A DNA stretch of 17,556 bases from Sulfurimonas sp. (GTDB taxonomy: Bacteria; Campylobacterota; Campylobacteria; Campylobacterales; Sulfurimonadaceae), in the NCBI GenBank assembly GCA_027063295.1, contig JAMORZ010000024.1, forward strand, positions 1 through 17,556, in the 5' to 3' direction. The position numbers and the translations under genes were made by a program. The notes under the pieces are model-generated. The model had not been told where the DNA came from. It saw only the letters and a list, made by a program, of their open reading frames with translations, and did no database searches. This document shows positions 1 to 6,378 of this stretch, one piece after another (positions within the stretch are counted from its first letter, which is position 1; every line of letters begins with the position of its first letter).

Positions 1-201
1 GCAAAGATAAATATGGCATCATTTGGCAATATGCTTCCACGAGTGCATATCCATGTAATGGCACGATTTGAAAATGATAGCTACTTTCCAGAGCCCATGT
101 GGGGAAAAAAACAAAGAGAGGGGAGTACAGAGCTCCCAGATGAGGAGCTATTTTATAAAAAAGTGGTTGCTCAGCTAGAGAAGCTCTACAGAACTACTTA
201 A
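1..201 (+). CDS. HIT family protein, C-terminal fragment (5' end outside window)
   Basis: Open from the first base of the window to the TAA at 199-201, so only about the last 66 codons are visible. The segment LPRVHIHVMARF matches the histidine-triad signature of nucleotide hydrolases/transferases (H-phi-H-phi-H-phi-phi), followed by FPEPMWG. The first triad position is Arg; the second and third His are kept, and the middle one is the nucleophile in characterised HIT enzymes. A bacterial HIT branch in which this first position is Gln and which carries a similar P-x-P-V-W-G tail is known to me, so the change is probably subfamily-specific rather than decay. The substrate cannot be told from the fragment. 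The end overlaps the convergent fabH by 8 bases. Confidence 0.8.
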   Translation, partial: AKINMASFGNMLPRVHIHVMARFENDSYFPEPMWGKKQREGSTELPDEELFYKKVVAQLEKLYRTT

Positions 202-1189
202 GTGGGGAGAAAGGCACAAGTGCACTTCCCCAAGTGAGTCCACCACCAAATGCATCAAGAAGCATCATCTCACCAGCTTTAAGCTCACCCGCTTCATAGA
301 TATCGTTGATAGCCATAGGGATAGAAGCACCCGAAGTGTTTCCATACTTGTGAACTGTAAGAACCACTTGCTCTTCTGTCATCTTCAAGGCATCACCAAC
401 AGCTTTAATAATACGATAGTTTGCCTGATGTGGCACAAAATGCTCAATAGACTCTGAAGCGATATTGTTATGCTCTAAGATCTCTTTTACATCTTTTGTA
501 AGGGTACGAACTGCTACTTTAAAAGTCTCATTCCCTTTCATCTGCATGAATACACCCGCTTCCTCCTCAAGTGCATCGTGAGCTGAGCCACTTCCACCAT
601 TTGGAGTCATCAAAAGATCTGCATACTCACCATCTGCACCTGTATGAACATCTACGATAGCTTCATCTTTGTTATCAGTTGCAGAGATAACAGCAGCACC
701 TGCACCATCACCAAACAAGATACAGGTTCCACGATCTGTATAATCAGTAATCGCTGAGAGTTTTTCTGCACCAATAATAAGTACATTTTTCTTCATGCCA
801 GACTCAATAAATGCTTTAGCAATAGAGAGGATATAAACAAACCCTGTACATGCTGCTGAAATATCAAACGCAGTTACATTTTTAAGTCCAAGTTTAGTAG
901 AGATAATAGTTGCAGTTGAAGGCATACAAAAATAATCTGGAGAGATAGTAGCACAAACTACCATATCGATATCTTCTAAGGCTATGCCACTACGTTCTAT
1001 CGCTTGACGTGCTGCTTTTACACCAAGATCAGATGTATATTCATCATCTGATGCGATGTGACGCTCTTTGATCCCTGTACGTTTTGTGATCCACTCATCA
1101 GAGGTATCAACCATCTCTGCAAGATCTTCATTTGTAAGAATTTTTTGAGGAACATAAGCTCCTATAGAGCGAAATGCAGCGTATGCCAT
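194..1189 (-). CDS. fabH: Beta-ketoacyl-ACP synthase III (FabH)
   Basis: 331 residues, the normal length for KAS III, which condenses acetyl-CoA with malonyl-ACP to start type II fatty-acid synthesis in the cytoplasm. The catalytic triad is visible: Cys114 in SAACTGF, His254 in VPHQAN and Asn284 in KYGNTSGAS. The N-terminal DEWITKRTGIKERH signature (31-44) and the C-terminal GGGLTWGS (315-322) are also present. The ATG lies one base after the plsX stop, and an AAAGGA Shine-Dalgarno sits inside the last plsX codons, so translation is probably coupled. It is the last gene of the ndk-DUF177-rpmF-plsX-fabH group. No hairpin terminator is seen before the convergent HIT gene, whose end it overlaps by 8 bases. 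Confidence 0.97.
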   Translation of the reverse strand: MAYAAFRSIGAYVPQKILTNEDLAEMVDTSDEWITKRTGIKERHIASDDEYTSDLGVKAARQAIERSGIALEDIDMVVCATISPDYFCMPSTATIISTKLGLKNVTAFDISAACTGFVYILSIAKAFIESGMKKNVLIIGAEKLSAITDYTDRGTCILFGDGAGAAVISATDNKDEAIVDVHTGADGEYADLLMTPNGGSGSAHDALEEEAGVFMQMKGNETFKVAVRTLTKDVKEILEHNNIASESIEHFVPHQANYRIIKAVGDALKMTEEQVVLTVHKYGNTSGASIPMAINDIYEAGELKAGEMMLLDAFGGGLTWGSALVPFSPLK

Positions 1190-1190
1190 A

Positions 1191-2186
1191 TTAGTCCTTT
1201 TGTTTTAACTCAGCTAAACGTGTAATGATATGCTCATTGACACCAGTATCTACATAGCTGATAGCTTGATAGATCGCATTTTCGATAGCTTTTGCATTGC
1301 TTTTACCATGAGAAACAATTGCACACCCTTTGATACCAATAAGTGGTGCACCACCAACCTCTGCATAATCTATCTCTTTTTTTAGAAGCTTAAAAACTTT
1401 ACGCATTAGTAATGCACCCGTTATTGCCACAGGGGATTTGCGGATATAATCTTTGATAAGTCCTGAGATTGTTGAAGCTACACCTTCGCTTGTTTTAAGC
1501 ACAAGGTTACCAATAAAACCATCACAAGTGATAACATCACAGCTACCATTGAAGATATCTCCACCTTCAACATTACCCTTAAAACCTCTATAACCCTCTA
1601 AAAGTTTAAAAGCAGCCTTAGTAACATCATTACCTTTAGAATCCTCTTCACCATTTGCCAAAAGGCCGATGCTTGGCTCTTTAATATTTAAAACATCTTC
1701 AGCATAGCATCCACCCATAACAGCGAACTCTGCTAAATGTTCTGGTTTTGAGTCTACATTTGCACCCACATCAAGTACAACTGAACGGCGACCTGTTTTT
1801 GTAGGCATCAAAGTAACCAACGCAGGACGAGATACACCTTTTAAACGACCTAAACGTAGTGTCGCAAGTGTCATTGTAGCACCACTGTGTCCAGCACTTA
1901 CAACACCATCTGCTTCACCCTGTTTTACTAAATCAACCGCTTTATAGATTGTACTCTCTTTACGTTTTACTGCATCAGTTGCAGCATCACTCATCGCTAT
2001 CACATCATCTGTATCAATGATAGAAATCTTATCTTTATAACGAGCAGGTAACAGAGGTAAAATTTCGGATTTTTTTCCTACAAGTATAGGTGTGAAGTTT
2101 TTCTTTTTGAGTGCGTTGAGACAACCCTTTACAATCGGCTCAGGACCAAAGTCCCCGCCCATTGCATCAATAGCAATCTTTACCAT
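1191..2186 (-). CDS. plsX: Phosphate acyltransferase PlsX
   Basis: 331 residues, full length for PlsX, which converts acyl-ACP to acyl-phosphate for the PlsY step of phosphatidic acid synthesis; it is a peripheral membrane/cytosolic enzyme. The N-terminal AIDAMGGDFGP (5-15) is the PlsX signature. GVVSAGHSGATM, VLDVGANVD and CDGFIGNLVLK are further conserved blocks. It follows rpmF by 3 bases. The only Shine-Dalgarno-like run (GGTGAG) lies about 12 bases before the ATG, inside the rpmF end, so it probably depends on coupling to rpmF. The rpmF-plsX-fabH order is conserved widely in bacteria, including E. coli. Confidence 0.97.
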   Translation of the reverse strand: MVKIAIDAMGGDFGPEPIVKGCLNALKKKNFTPILVGKKSEILPLLPARYKDKISIIDTDDVIAMSDAATDAVKRKESTIYKAVDLVKQGEADGVVSAGHSGATMTLATLRLGRLKGVSRPALVTLMPTKTGRRSVVLDVGANVDSKPEHLAEFAVMGGCYAEDVLNIKEPSIGLLANGEEDSKGNDVTKAAFKLLEGYRGFKGNVEGGDIFNGSCDVITCDGFIGNLVLKTSEGVASTISGLIKDYIRKSPVAITGALLMRKVFKLLKKEIDYAEVGGAPLIGIKGCAIVSHGKSNAKAIENAIYQAISYVDTGVNEHIITRLAELKQKD

Positions 2187-2189
2187 TGA

Positions 2190-2339
2190 CTATTTATACT
2201 CACCAGTCGTTGGGTTGATGTGGTGTGGTAATCTGTATGTTCCATCTTTATCTTTAACTGGACGAGCTAAAGAAATCTTGTAGTGTGTTCTACGTTTTGC
2301 TGAACGTGAGTGAGATACTCTTCTCTTAGGTACTGCCAT
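2190..2339 (-). CDS. rpmF: 50S ribosomal protein L32
   Basis: A 49-codon gene read directly from the reverse strand. The product begins MAVPKRRVSHSRSAKRR and continues to GTYRLPHHINPTTGEYK, the typical L32 pattern of a basic N-terminus with the K-R-R-x-S-x-S-R-x-x-x-R-R motif. The zinc-type Cys pairs of some L32 proteins are absent, so this is a Cys-free (zinc-independent) form. The start has a good Shine-Dalgarno (AAAGGAAAC, about 7 bases upstream). It lies between the DUF177 gene (25-base gap) and plsX (3-base gap), its usual place in this conserved cluster. Confidence 0.96.
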   Translation of the reverse strand: MAVPKRRVSHSRSAKRRTHYKISLARPVKDKDGTYRLPHHINPTTGEYK

Positions 2340-2364
2340 CTTTTTAGTTTCCTTTACTTAATTT

Positions 2365-2733
2365 TTAAAGTTCTATATCTGAACCCTTGCAACTTCCACA
2401 CGAGTGGTAGTCACTTTTGATAAGCTCTATCTCAGAGGCTAAAACCTCCTCCATATCTGCTATACCATTAAAGATCTCAACAACATCCAAGTCGATATTG
2501 TTTTGATCTTCATAAATACCATCAGAGAGAAAAAACTCTAATTTTTCATCCACTGATAGGTTAAATTCTTCTGCACATATATCACAAGGCTTTTTTAAAG
2601 TTCCCTCTAAATCAGCTTTGAGCAAAATCAATTTGCCACTATGATATACTAAATAACCTTTAAAAGTTATTTCATCAGAACTTAGTTCAAAGTCTAATGG
2701 TGTCTTTGTTACTTTTCGTAGAGTTATTTGCAT
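2365..2733 (-). CDS. DUF177/YceD family protein
   Basis: 122 residues. It resembles the YceD/DUF177 family, usually encoded just upstream of rpmF and linked in bacteria and plastids to 23S rRNA/large-subunit maturation. Two Cys pairs are visible, C50-x-x-C53 and C112-x-x-C115, which could bind a metal; this pairing is typical of the family. The middle is rich in acidic residues. It starts 6 bases after the ndk stop and has no near Shine-Dalgarno (a GAGAGAG run is about 18 bases away), so translation is probably coupled to ndk. The direct function of this protein is inferred only from family and position. Confidence 0.85.
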   Translation of the reverse strand: MQITLRKVTKTPLDFELSSDEITFKGYLVYHSGKLILLKADLEGTLKKPCDICAEEFNLSVDEKLEFFLSDGIYEDQNNIDLDVVEIFNGIADMEEVLASEIELIKSDYHSCGSCKGSDIEL

Positions 2734-2739
2734 AAAAAA

Positions 2740-3153
2740 TTATGAAATTTCTCTCTCAGAAAAGAAAAATGCAATCTCAATAGCTGCATTTTCAACAGAA
2801 TCACTTCCATGAACTGCATTTGCATCTATATTTTCAGCGAAATCTGCACGGATAGTACCAGCTTCAGCCTCTTTAGGGTTAGTAGCACCCATTAAATCAC
2901 GGTTTTTTTGCATTGCATTTTCACCCTCAAGTACTGAAACTACAACTGGACCACTGATCATGAAATCAACTAAGTCGTTGAAGAAAGGGCGCTCTGCATG
3001 GATAGCATAAAATGCTTCTGCATCACCACGAGAAAGTTGAAGTTTCTTTGTAGCAGCGATTTTAAGACCATTGCTCTCAAATCTGTCTAAAATTTTGCCT
3101 ATAACACCCTTTGCAACTGCATCTGGTTTGATTATTGATAGTGTTCTTTCCAT
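2740..3153 (-). CDS. ndk: Nucleoside diphosphate kinase
   Basis: 137 residues, the usual length for Ndk, which transfers the gamma phosphate between nucleoside tri- and diphosphates through a phospho-histidine. The active-site His115 is visible in NAVHGSDS, with the N-terminal ERTLSIIKPDAV and the GATNPKEAEAGTIR block (89-102). The ATG at 3153 is chosen because an AGAGGAGA Shine-Dalgarno lies 5 bases upstream; an in-frame TTG one codon earlier would be too close to it. A TATAAT -10 box is about 35 bases upstream, so ndk is probably the first gene of the transcript running to fabH. Confidence 0.97.
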   Translation of the reverse strand: MERTLSIIKPDAVAKGVIGKILDRFESNGLKIAATKKLQLSRGDAEAFYAIHAERPFFNDLVDFMISGPVVVSVLEGENAMQKNRDLMGATNPKEAEAGTIRADFAENIDANAVHGSDSVENAAIEIAFFFSEREIS

Positions 3154-3187
3154 CAAATCTCCTCTGAAAATATAAAATTAGGGTGGG

Positions 3188-3193
3188 ATTATA
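3188..3193 (-). promoter_or_regulatory. -10 box (TATAAT) of the ndk-fabH operon
   Basis: A perfect TATAAT on the reverse strand, preceded by a T8 run (3197-3204), the T-rich upstream pattern typical of sigma-70 promoters in Campylobacterota, which often lack a clear -35. The expected start near 3181 gives a leader of about 28 bases carrying the ndk Shine-Dalgarno. Confidence 0.75.
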
Positions 3194-3262
3194 TCTAAAA
3201 AAAAGTATGTTTTAGTTTAAAATGTGAATTTTGTTGATTTTCTTACTCTAAGAAGGGGGAAA

Positions 3263-3283
3263 TTGGAAGCAAAATGCTTCCAA
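3263..3283 (-). terminator. Probable terminator after the ferredoxin gene
   Basis: A perfect 9-bp inverted repeat (TTGGAAGCA / TGCTTCCAA) with a 3-base loop, 6 bases beyond the ferredoxin stop. On the reverse strand it is followed by TTTCCCCCTTCTT, a pyrimidine tract rather than a pure T run. Termination efficiency is therefore uncertain, and read-through into ndk is possible. Confidence 0.55.
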
Positions 3284-3289
3284 GAGAGA

Positions 3290-3574
3290 CTATTCTACGA
3301 TAGCTTCTTTATTAGCACGTTGCTCTTCAGTGATATCTTCACGGTGCTCTGGAGAATCTCCGATAGCATCCCAAGTAATACATCCTTCAGTTGGACATGC
3401 AGTAGCACAAGCTGGTTCGTCATGATGACCAACACACTCTACACATTTATCTGCATACACATAGTAAATCTCTTCACCCGTTGGATTATCATCCTCATCT
3501 ACAATCGCTTCTACTGGACACTCATCAATACAAGCACCACAGTTAATACAAGTATCATTAATTAATACTGACAT
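3290..3574 (-). CDS. fdxA: 2[4Fe-4S] ferredoxin (FdxA type)
   Basis: 94 residues. Eight cluster ligands are visible: C9-x2-C12-x2-C15-x3-C19-P and C44-x2-C47-x8-C56-x3-C60-P. The six-residue insertion between the second and third Cys of the second motif and the acidic C-terminal tail mark the Allochromatium (Alvin) type, with low-potential two-cluster electron transfer in the cytoplasm. A ninth Cys (C65) follows. In Campylobacter jejuni the corresponding gene lies between ndk and ahpC and is linked to aerotolerance; here the same neighbours occur, but metK separates it from ahpC. It has its own Shine-Dalgarno (TAGGAGA) and a -10 box, and a hairpin lies just after the stop. Confidence 0.93.
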   Translation of the reverse strand: MSVLINDTCINCGACIDECPVEAIVDEDDNPTGEEIYYVYADKCVECVGHHDEPACATACPTEGCITWDAIGDSPEHREDITEEQRANKEAIVE

Positions 3575-3602
3575 ATTGTTCTCCTAAATTTTATGTAGAG
3601 TA

Positions 3603-3608
3603 ACTATA
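3603..3608 (-). promoter_or_regulatory. Probable -10 box of the ferredoxin gene
   Basis: TATAGT on the reverse strand, about 28 bases upstream of the ferredoxin ATG, with a T-rich upstream region including a T8 run (3651-3658). The expected leader is about 22 bases. This suggests the ferredoxin can be transcribed apart from metK. Confidence 0.6.
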
Positions 3609-3689
3609 CAATGAAGATTTTTAAATGTAGCTAAAATTGTTTGAGAGTTGAAAAAAAAGTGAGAAATGTTACACTATTGTTGAAGTTGA

Positions 3690-3723
3690 TGTATCAATGA
3701 CGGAGGAAGTTGTCATTGATACA
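3690..3723 (-). repeat. Perfect 12-bp hairpin just after metK, CCTCC-containing loop
   Basis: The arms TGTATCAATGAC and GTCATTGATACA are exact reverse complements around a 10-base loop, 6 bases after the metK stop. In the metK transcript the loop reads AACUUCCUCC, which resembles the anti-Shine-Dalgarno end of 16S rRNA. Neither strand has a T-run after the stem, so it is not a classical intrinsic terminator. It could be a 3' stabiliser, a processing site or part of a small RNA; the role is not known. Confidence 0.6.
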
Positions 3724-3729
3724 AAAAAG

Positions 3730-4890
3730 TTATAAAGAAAGATACTCTTTAATAGCATCAGCTTTATCTGTTTGCTCCCACGTAAAACCATCTTCTTCAC
3801 GACCAAAGTGACCATAAGCAGCAGTTTTTCTGTAGATAGGTTTTAAAAGATCAAGCTCTTTAATGATACCAGCAGGTGAAAGATCAAAAAGCTCTTTTAT
3901 ACACTCTTCAATCTTGCTCTCAGCAACCTTACCTGTTCCATGAGTATCTACCATAATAGACACAGGTTGTACTACACCAATAGCATAAGCAACTTGGATA
4001 GTCGCTCTATCGCATGCACCAGAAGCTACAAGGTTTTTTGCAACATATCGAGCAGCATAAGCAGCACTTCTATCTACTTTAGTAGGATCTTTACCACTAA
4101 ATGCTCCCCCACCATGTGGACAGCTTCCACCATATGTATCTACGATGATCTTACGACCTGTAAGCCCTGCATCACCTTGAGGACCACCAATCACGAACTT
4201 CCCTGTCGGGTTGATGTGAAATACAGTATCTTCACTCATCATCTCAGCAGGGATAACCTCACGGATAACCTCATCGATCACATCTTTGTGAATCTGCTCT
4301 TGAGAAACCTCTGGAGCATGTTGTGTAGAGATAACTACAGTCTCAACTGAAACCGGTTTGTCATCTACATACTTTACACTGATCTGAGCTTTTCCATCTG
4401 GACGAAGGTAAGGGATAATCCCCTCTTTACGAACAAACGCAAGTCTTTGTGTCAAGCGATGTGCTAAGTGAATAGGAAGTGGCATAAGTACATCTGTCTC
4501 ACGACAAGCATACCCAAACATCAACCCTTGATCACCCGCACCGATCTCACCACTCTCTTGGTCAACACCCTGATTAATATCAGGTGATTGCTCACCAATA
4601 CCGTTTAGAACTGCTGCTGCTCTATGGTCAAAACCATAAGTAGCATCTGTATATCCAATAGACTGGATAACCTCTCTTGCAATTTCTTGCATTGGCGCGT
4701 ACGCCTTTGTCTTCAGTTCGCCTGCAATTACACAAAAACCATTAGATACCAAAGTTTCACACGCAACACGTGCCTTTGGATCGTGTTCAATAATATAATC
4801 CAGAATTGCATCACTGATCTGATCTGCCATCTTATCAGGATGCCCTTCTGTTACAGACTCTGAAGTAAATATGTATTCTTTTTGTGACAT
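3730..4890 (-). CDS. metK: S-adenosylmethionine synthetase
   Basis: 386 residues, full length. It makes S-adenosylmethionine from methionine and ATP in the cytoplasm. Conserved motifs are present in order: GHPDK (16-20), GAGDQG (117-122) and the glycine-rich GGGAFSGKDPTKVDRS (260-275). The ATG has a GGGAG Shine-Dalgarno and a TATAAT box about 65 bases upstream. The roughly 58-base leader has no room for a SAM riboswitch. In Helicobacter pylori metK sits next to ndk at the head of the same cluster, so the location is consistent with the lineage. A Fur/PerR-like palindrome overlaps the region just upstream of its promoter. Confidence 0.98.
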   Translation of the reverse strand: MSQKEYIFTSESVTEGHPDKMADQISDAILDYIIEHDPKARVACETLVSNGFCVIAGELKTKAYAPMQEIAREVIQSIGYTDATYGFDHRAAAVLNGIGEQSPDINQGVDQESGEIGAGDQGLMFGYACRETDVLMPLPIHLAHRLTQRLAFVRKEGIIPYLRPDGKAQISVKYVDDKPVSVETVVISTQHAPEVSQEQIHKDVIDEVIREVIPAEMMSEDTVFHINPTGKFVIGGPQGDAGLTGRKIIVDTYGGSCPHGGGAFSGKDPTKVDRSAAYAARYVAKNLVASGACDRATIQVAYAIGVVQPVSIMVDTHGTGKVAESKIEECIKELFDLSPAGIIKELDLLKPIYRKTAAYGHFGREEDGFTWEQTDKADAIKEYLSL

Positions 4891-4954
4891 CTTTTACTCC
4901 CGTCATCGATTTTCTTTATTGAAATATAACGTTTTACTTTTATAAATCGCTGCA

Positions 4955-4960
4955 ATTATA
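4955..4960 (-). promoter_or_regulatory. -10 box (TATAAT) of metK
   Basis: A perfect TATAAT on the reverse strand in the context GATATAATTGCAGC, giving an expected start near 4948 and a leader of about 58 bases before the metK ATG. Confidence 0.7.
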
Positions 4961-4980
4961 TCTAAGTTATATTAAATAGG

Positions 4981-4997
4981 AAGATAAAAATTATCTT
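4981..4997. promoter_or_regulatory. Putative Fur/PerR-type operator between metK and ahpC
   Basis: AAGATAAAAATTATCTT is a palindrome with 7-bp arms around 3 bases. Aligned with the 7-1-7 Fur box (TGATAAT-N-ATTATCA) it agrees at 11 of 14 positions. It is centred about 41 bases upstream of the predicted metK start and about 71 upstream of the predicted ahpC start. Regulation of peroxiredoxin by PerR or Fur is established in Campylobacter; binding here is inferred. AT-rich DNA can produce such matches by chance. Confidence 0.4.
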
Positions 4998-5047
4998 TAA
5001 CTTAAAATACTACTTTTAGAAAAGAAAGTTTATTAATAATTTTTCGG

Positions 5048-5053
5048 TAAAAT
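5048..5053 (+). promoter_or_regulatory. Probable -10 box of ahpC
   Basis: TAAAAT about 33 bases upstream of the ahpC ATG, with A/T-rich upstream DNA. The expected leader is about 26 bases and carries an AAGGAA Shine-Dalgarno. A TATTAATAAT run 10-20 bases further up (5031-5040) is an alternative. Confidence 0.5.
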
Positions 5054-5085
5054 TTCGTAATTTAAATTTAATTCAAGGAAATCAA

Positions 5086-5682
5086 ATGATCGTAACAAAT
5101 CCAGCTCCAGACTTTAGCGCAACTGCAGTTCTTGCAGACGGACAAATCGTAGAAAACTTCAAACTTAGTGAAAACTATGGTGAAAAAGGTACAGTTGTAT
5201 TCTTTTACCCACTAGACTTTACTTTCGTATGTCCATCAGAGATTATCGCTTTCTCTCACAGATATGAAGAGTTCCAAAAACGTGGTGTAAATGTAATCGG
5301 TGTATCTGTAGATAGCCAATTTTCTCACTTCGCATGGAGAGAGACTCCAGTAAACAAAGGTGGAATTGGTCGTATCAACTTCCCACTGGTAGCTGACATC
5401 ACTAAAAATATCGCTCGTGATTATGATGTACTTTTAGGTGACTCTGTTGCACTTCGTGGATCATTCCTTATCGATGCAAACGGAATCGTTCGTCATGCAG
5501 TAGTAAATGACCTTCCACTTGGACGTAATGTTGATGAGATGCTTCGTATGATCGATGCTCAACAATTTACTGATGAGTTTGGTGAAGTTTGTCCCGCTGG
5601 TTGGCAAAAAGGTGATGAAGGTATGAAAGCTGATGCTGAGGGTGTTGCTGAGTACTTAGCAAAACACGAAGAAGAGTTATAA
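5086..5682 (+). CDS. ahpC: Typical 2-Cys peroxiredoxin (AhpC/Tsa)
   Basis: 198 residues, full length for a typical 2-Cys peroxiredoxin, which reduces hydrogen peroxide and organic peroxides in the cytoplasm. The peroxidatic Cys49 is in DFTFVCPSE and the resolving Cys169 in GEVCPAGW. A GGIG loop (92-95) is present, but the C-terminal YF motif of oxidation-sensitive eukaryotic enzymes is not (YL at 190-191), which fits a robust bacterial form. The ATG has an AAGGAA Shine-Dalgarno 6 bases upstream. It is divergent from metK, with a Fur/PerR-like palindrome in between. The reducing partner (thioredoxin or AhpF/AhpD) is not encoded here. Confidence 0.96.
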   Translation: MIVTNPAPDFSATAVLADGQIVENFKLSENYGEKGTVVFFYPLDFTFVCPSEIIAFSHRYEEFQKRGVNVIGVSVDSQFSHFAWRETPVNKGGIGRINFPLVADITKNIARDYDVLLGDSVALRGSFLIDANGIVRHAVVNDLPLGRNVDEMLRMIDAQQFTDEFGEVCPAGWQKGDEGMKADAEGVAEYLAKHEEEL

Positions 5683-5729
5683 GAACTCCTCTTTTAAATC
5701 TTCAAGAGAGTCCCTTTGACTCTTTTGAA
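5669..5729. terminator. Two imperfect hairpins between convergent ahpC and OMP genes
   Basis: The first stem (5669-5678 with 5684-5693; 9 of 10 pairs) spans the ahpC stop and is followed by TTAAA. The second (5701-5711 with 5719-5729) is an 11-bp stem with one G-T pair and a 7-base loop. Neither has a long T-run, but the position between two gene ends suits a bidirectional terminator. Confidence 0.35.
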
Positions 5730-5742
5730 AACTCCCTAGTTT

Positions 5743-6321
5743 CTAAAAGTCAAAAACAACTCCAGCATAGATACTATCTCCACGTGGTCCTTCAATGGTA
5801 GCGTGTTCATACTCACCTAAAATTGCCACACCCTCTGAAACTTCATACTCTAAAGCTGCGGCATAGATAAAGCCTGTATCTGATTCATCCTCTTTTGTAT
5901 CTATCTTTTCAACTTCGTATTCATAGCCCACTTTTGCAACAAGACCCAACTCATGAGTAAGGTGATACTTATATGCCAAATCTAAAGAAGTTGTCACATA
6001 AGTAGCACTTAAATCCTCTTGTTCACCTGCTGTATTTGTTTCAACTATATTATTTTCCGCATATGTTACATCAATCTCTACAGCAAAACCATACGGAAGG
6101 TTATATCCAAGATCAATACCGATACCAATACCTGCATCCCCTTCAAGAACTGCATCTTCTTCATCTACCGTATCACCTGCAGTTACAATCCCCTTCACTG
6201 CTACATAAAAACTACTCTTATGTACAGCATCCATCATTTCATGTTGCTCTGCAACTTCTGTAGCATTAAGACTTAATGCTGTAGCAGCACTCAAAGCCAC
6301 CATTGTTATGATTTTTTTCAT
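5743..6321 (-). CDS. Small outer-membrane beta-barrel protein
   Basis: 192 residues. The first 20 or so (MKK, a hydrophobic stretch with ALSAATALSLNA) form a Sec signal peptide, probably cut near the A-T-E. The rest shows alternating amphipathic strands such as FAVEIDVTYAE, TTSLDLAYKYHL, LGLVAKVGYEYEV and SIYAGVVFDF, ending in Phe, the C-terminal aromatic residue recognised by the BAM complex. The size fits an 8-stranded OmpA/OmpX-like barrel without a periplasmic domain. Loops are acidic. The function is unknown; no pore or enzyme motif is seen. It has a strong AAGGAGA Shine-Dalgarno and a TATAAT box, so it is transcribed independently of the permease gene upstream. Confidence 0.8.
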   Translation of the reverse strand: MKKIITMVALSAATALSLNATEVAEQHEMMDAVHKSSFYVAVKGIVTAGDTVDEEDAVLEGDAGIGIGIDLGYNLPYGFAVEIDVTYAENNIVETNTAGEQEDLSATYVTTSLDLAYKYHLTHELGLVAKVGYEYEVEKIDTKEDESDTGFIYAAALEYEVSEGVAILGEYEHATIEGPRGDSIYAGVVFDF

Positions 6322-6347
6322 TGAATCTCCTTATTTTTGGAGCAACA

Positions 6348-6353
6348 ATTATA
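6348..6353 (-). promoter_or_regulatory. -10 box (TATAAT) of the outer-membrane protein gene
   Basis: A perfect TATAAT on the reverse strand in TTATAATTGTTGC, with an expected start near 6341 and a leader of about 19 bases containing the AAGGAGA Shine-Dalgarno. The upstream 25 bases are nearly all A/T. Confidence 0.7.
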
Positions 6354-6378
6354 ACTCTTTTTTATTTAAAAATTTATT

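Noticed and set aside
3154..3156. TTG start one codon upstream for ndk
   Set aside because: It lies only 2 bases from the Shine-Dalgarno; the ATG at 3153 has normal spacing and gives the usual N-terminus.
3690..3729. Classical intrinsic terminator for metK
   Set aside because: The stem is perfect but the reverse strand continues TCAACTTCAAC rather than a T-run; the T-run lies before the stem.
3940..4863. Rightward open frames opposite metK (3940-4350 and 4624-4863)
   Set aside because: They are antisense to a clear metK, have low-complexity Ser/Thr/Cys-rich translations without recognisable motifs, and lack ribosome-binding sites.
4891..4960. SAM riboswitch in the metK leader
   Set aside because: The leader is only about 58 bases with no multi-stem structure or conserved SAM-riboswitch core, and this class is not expected in this lineage.
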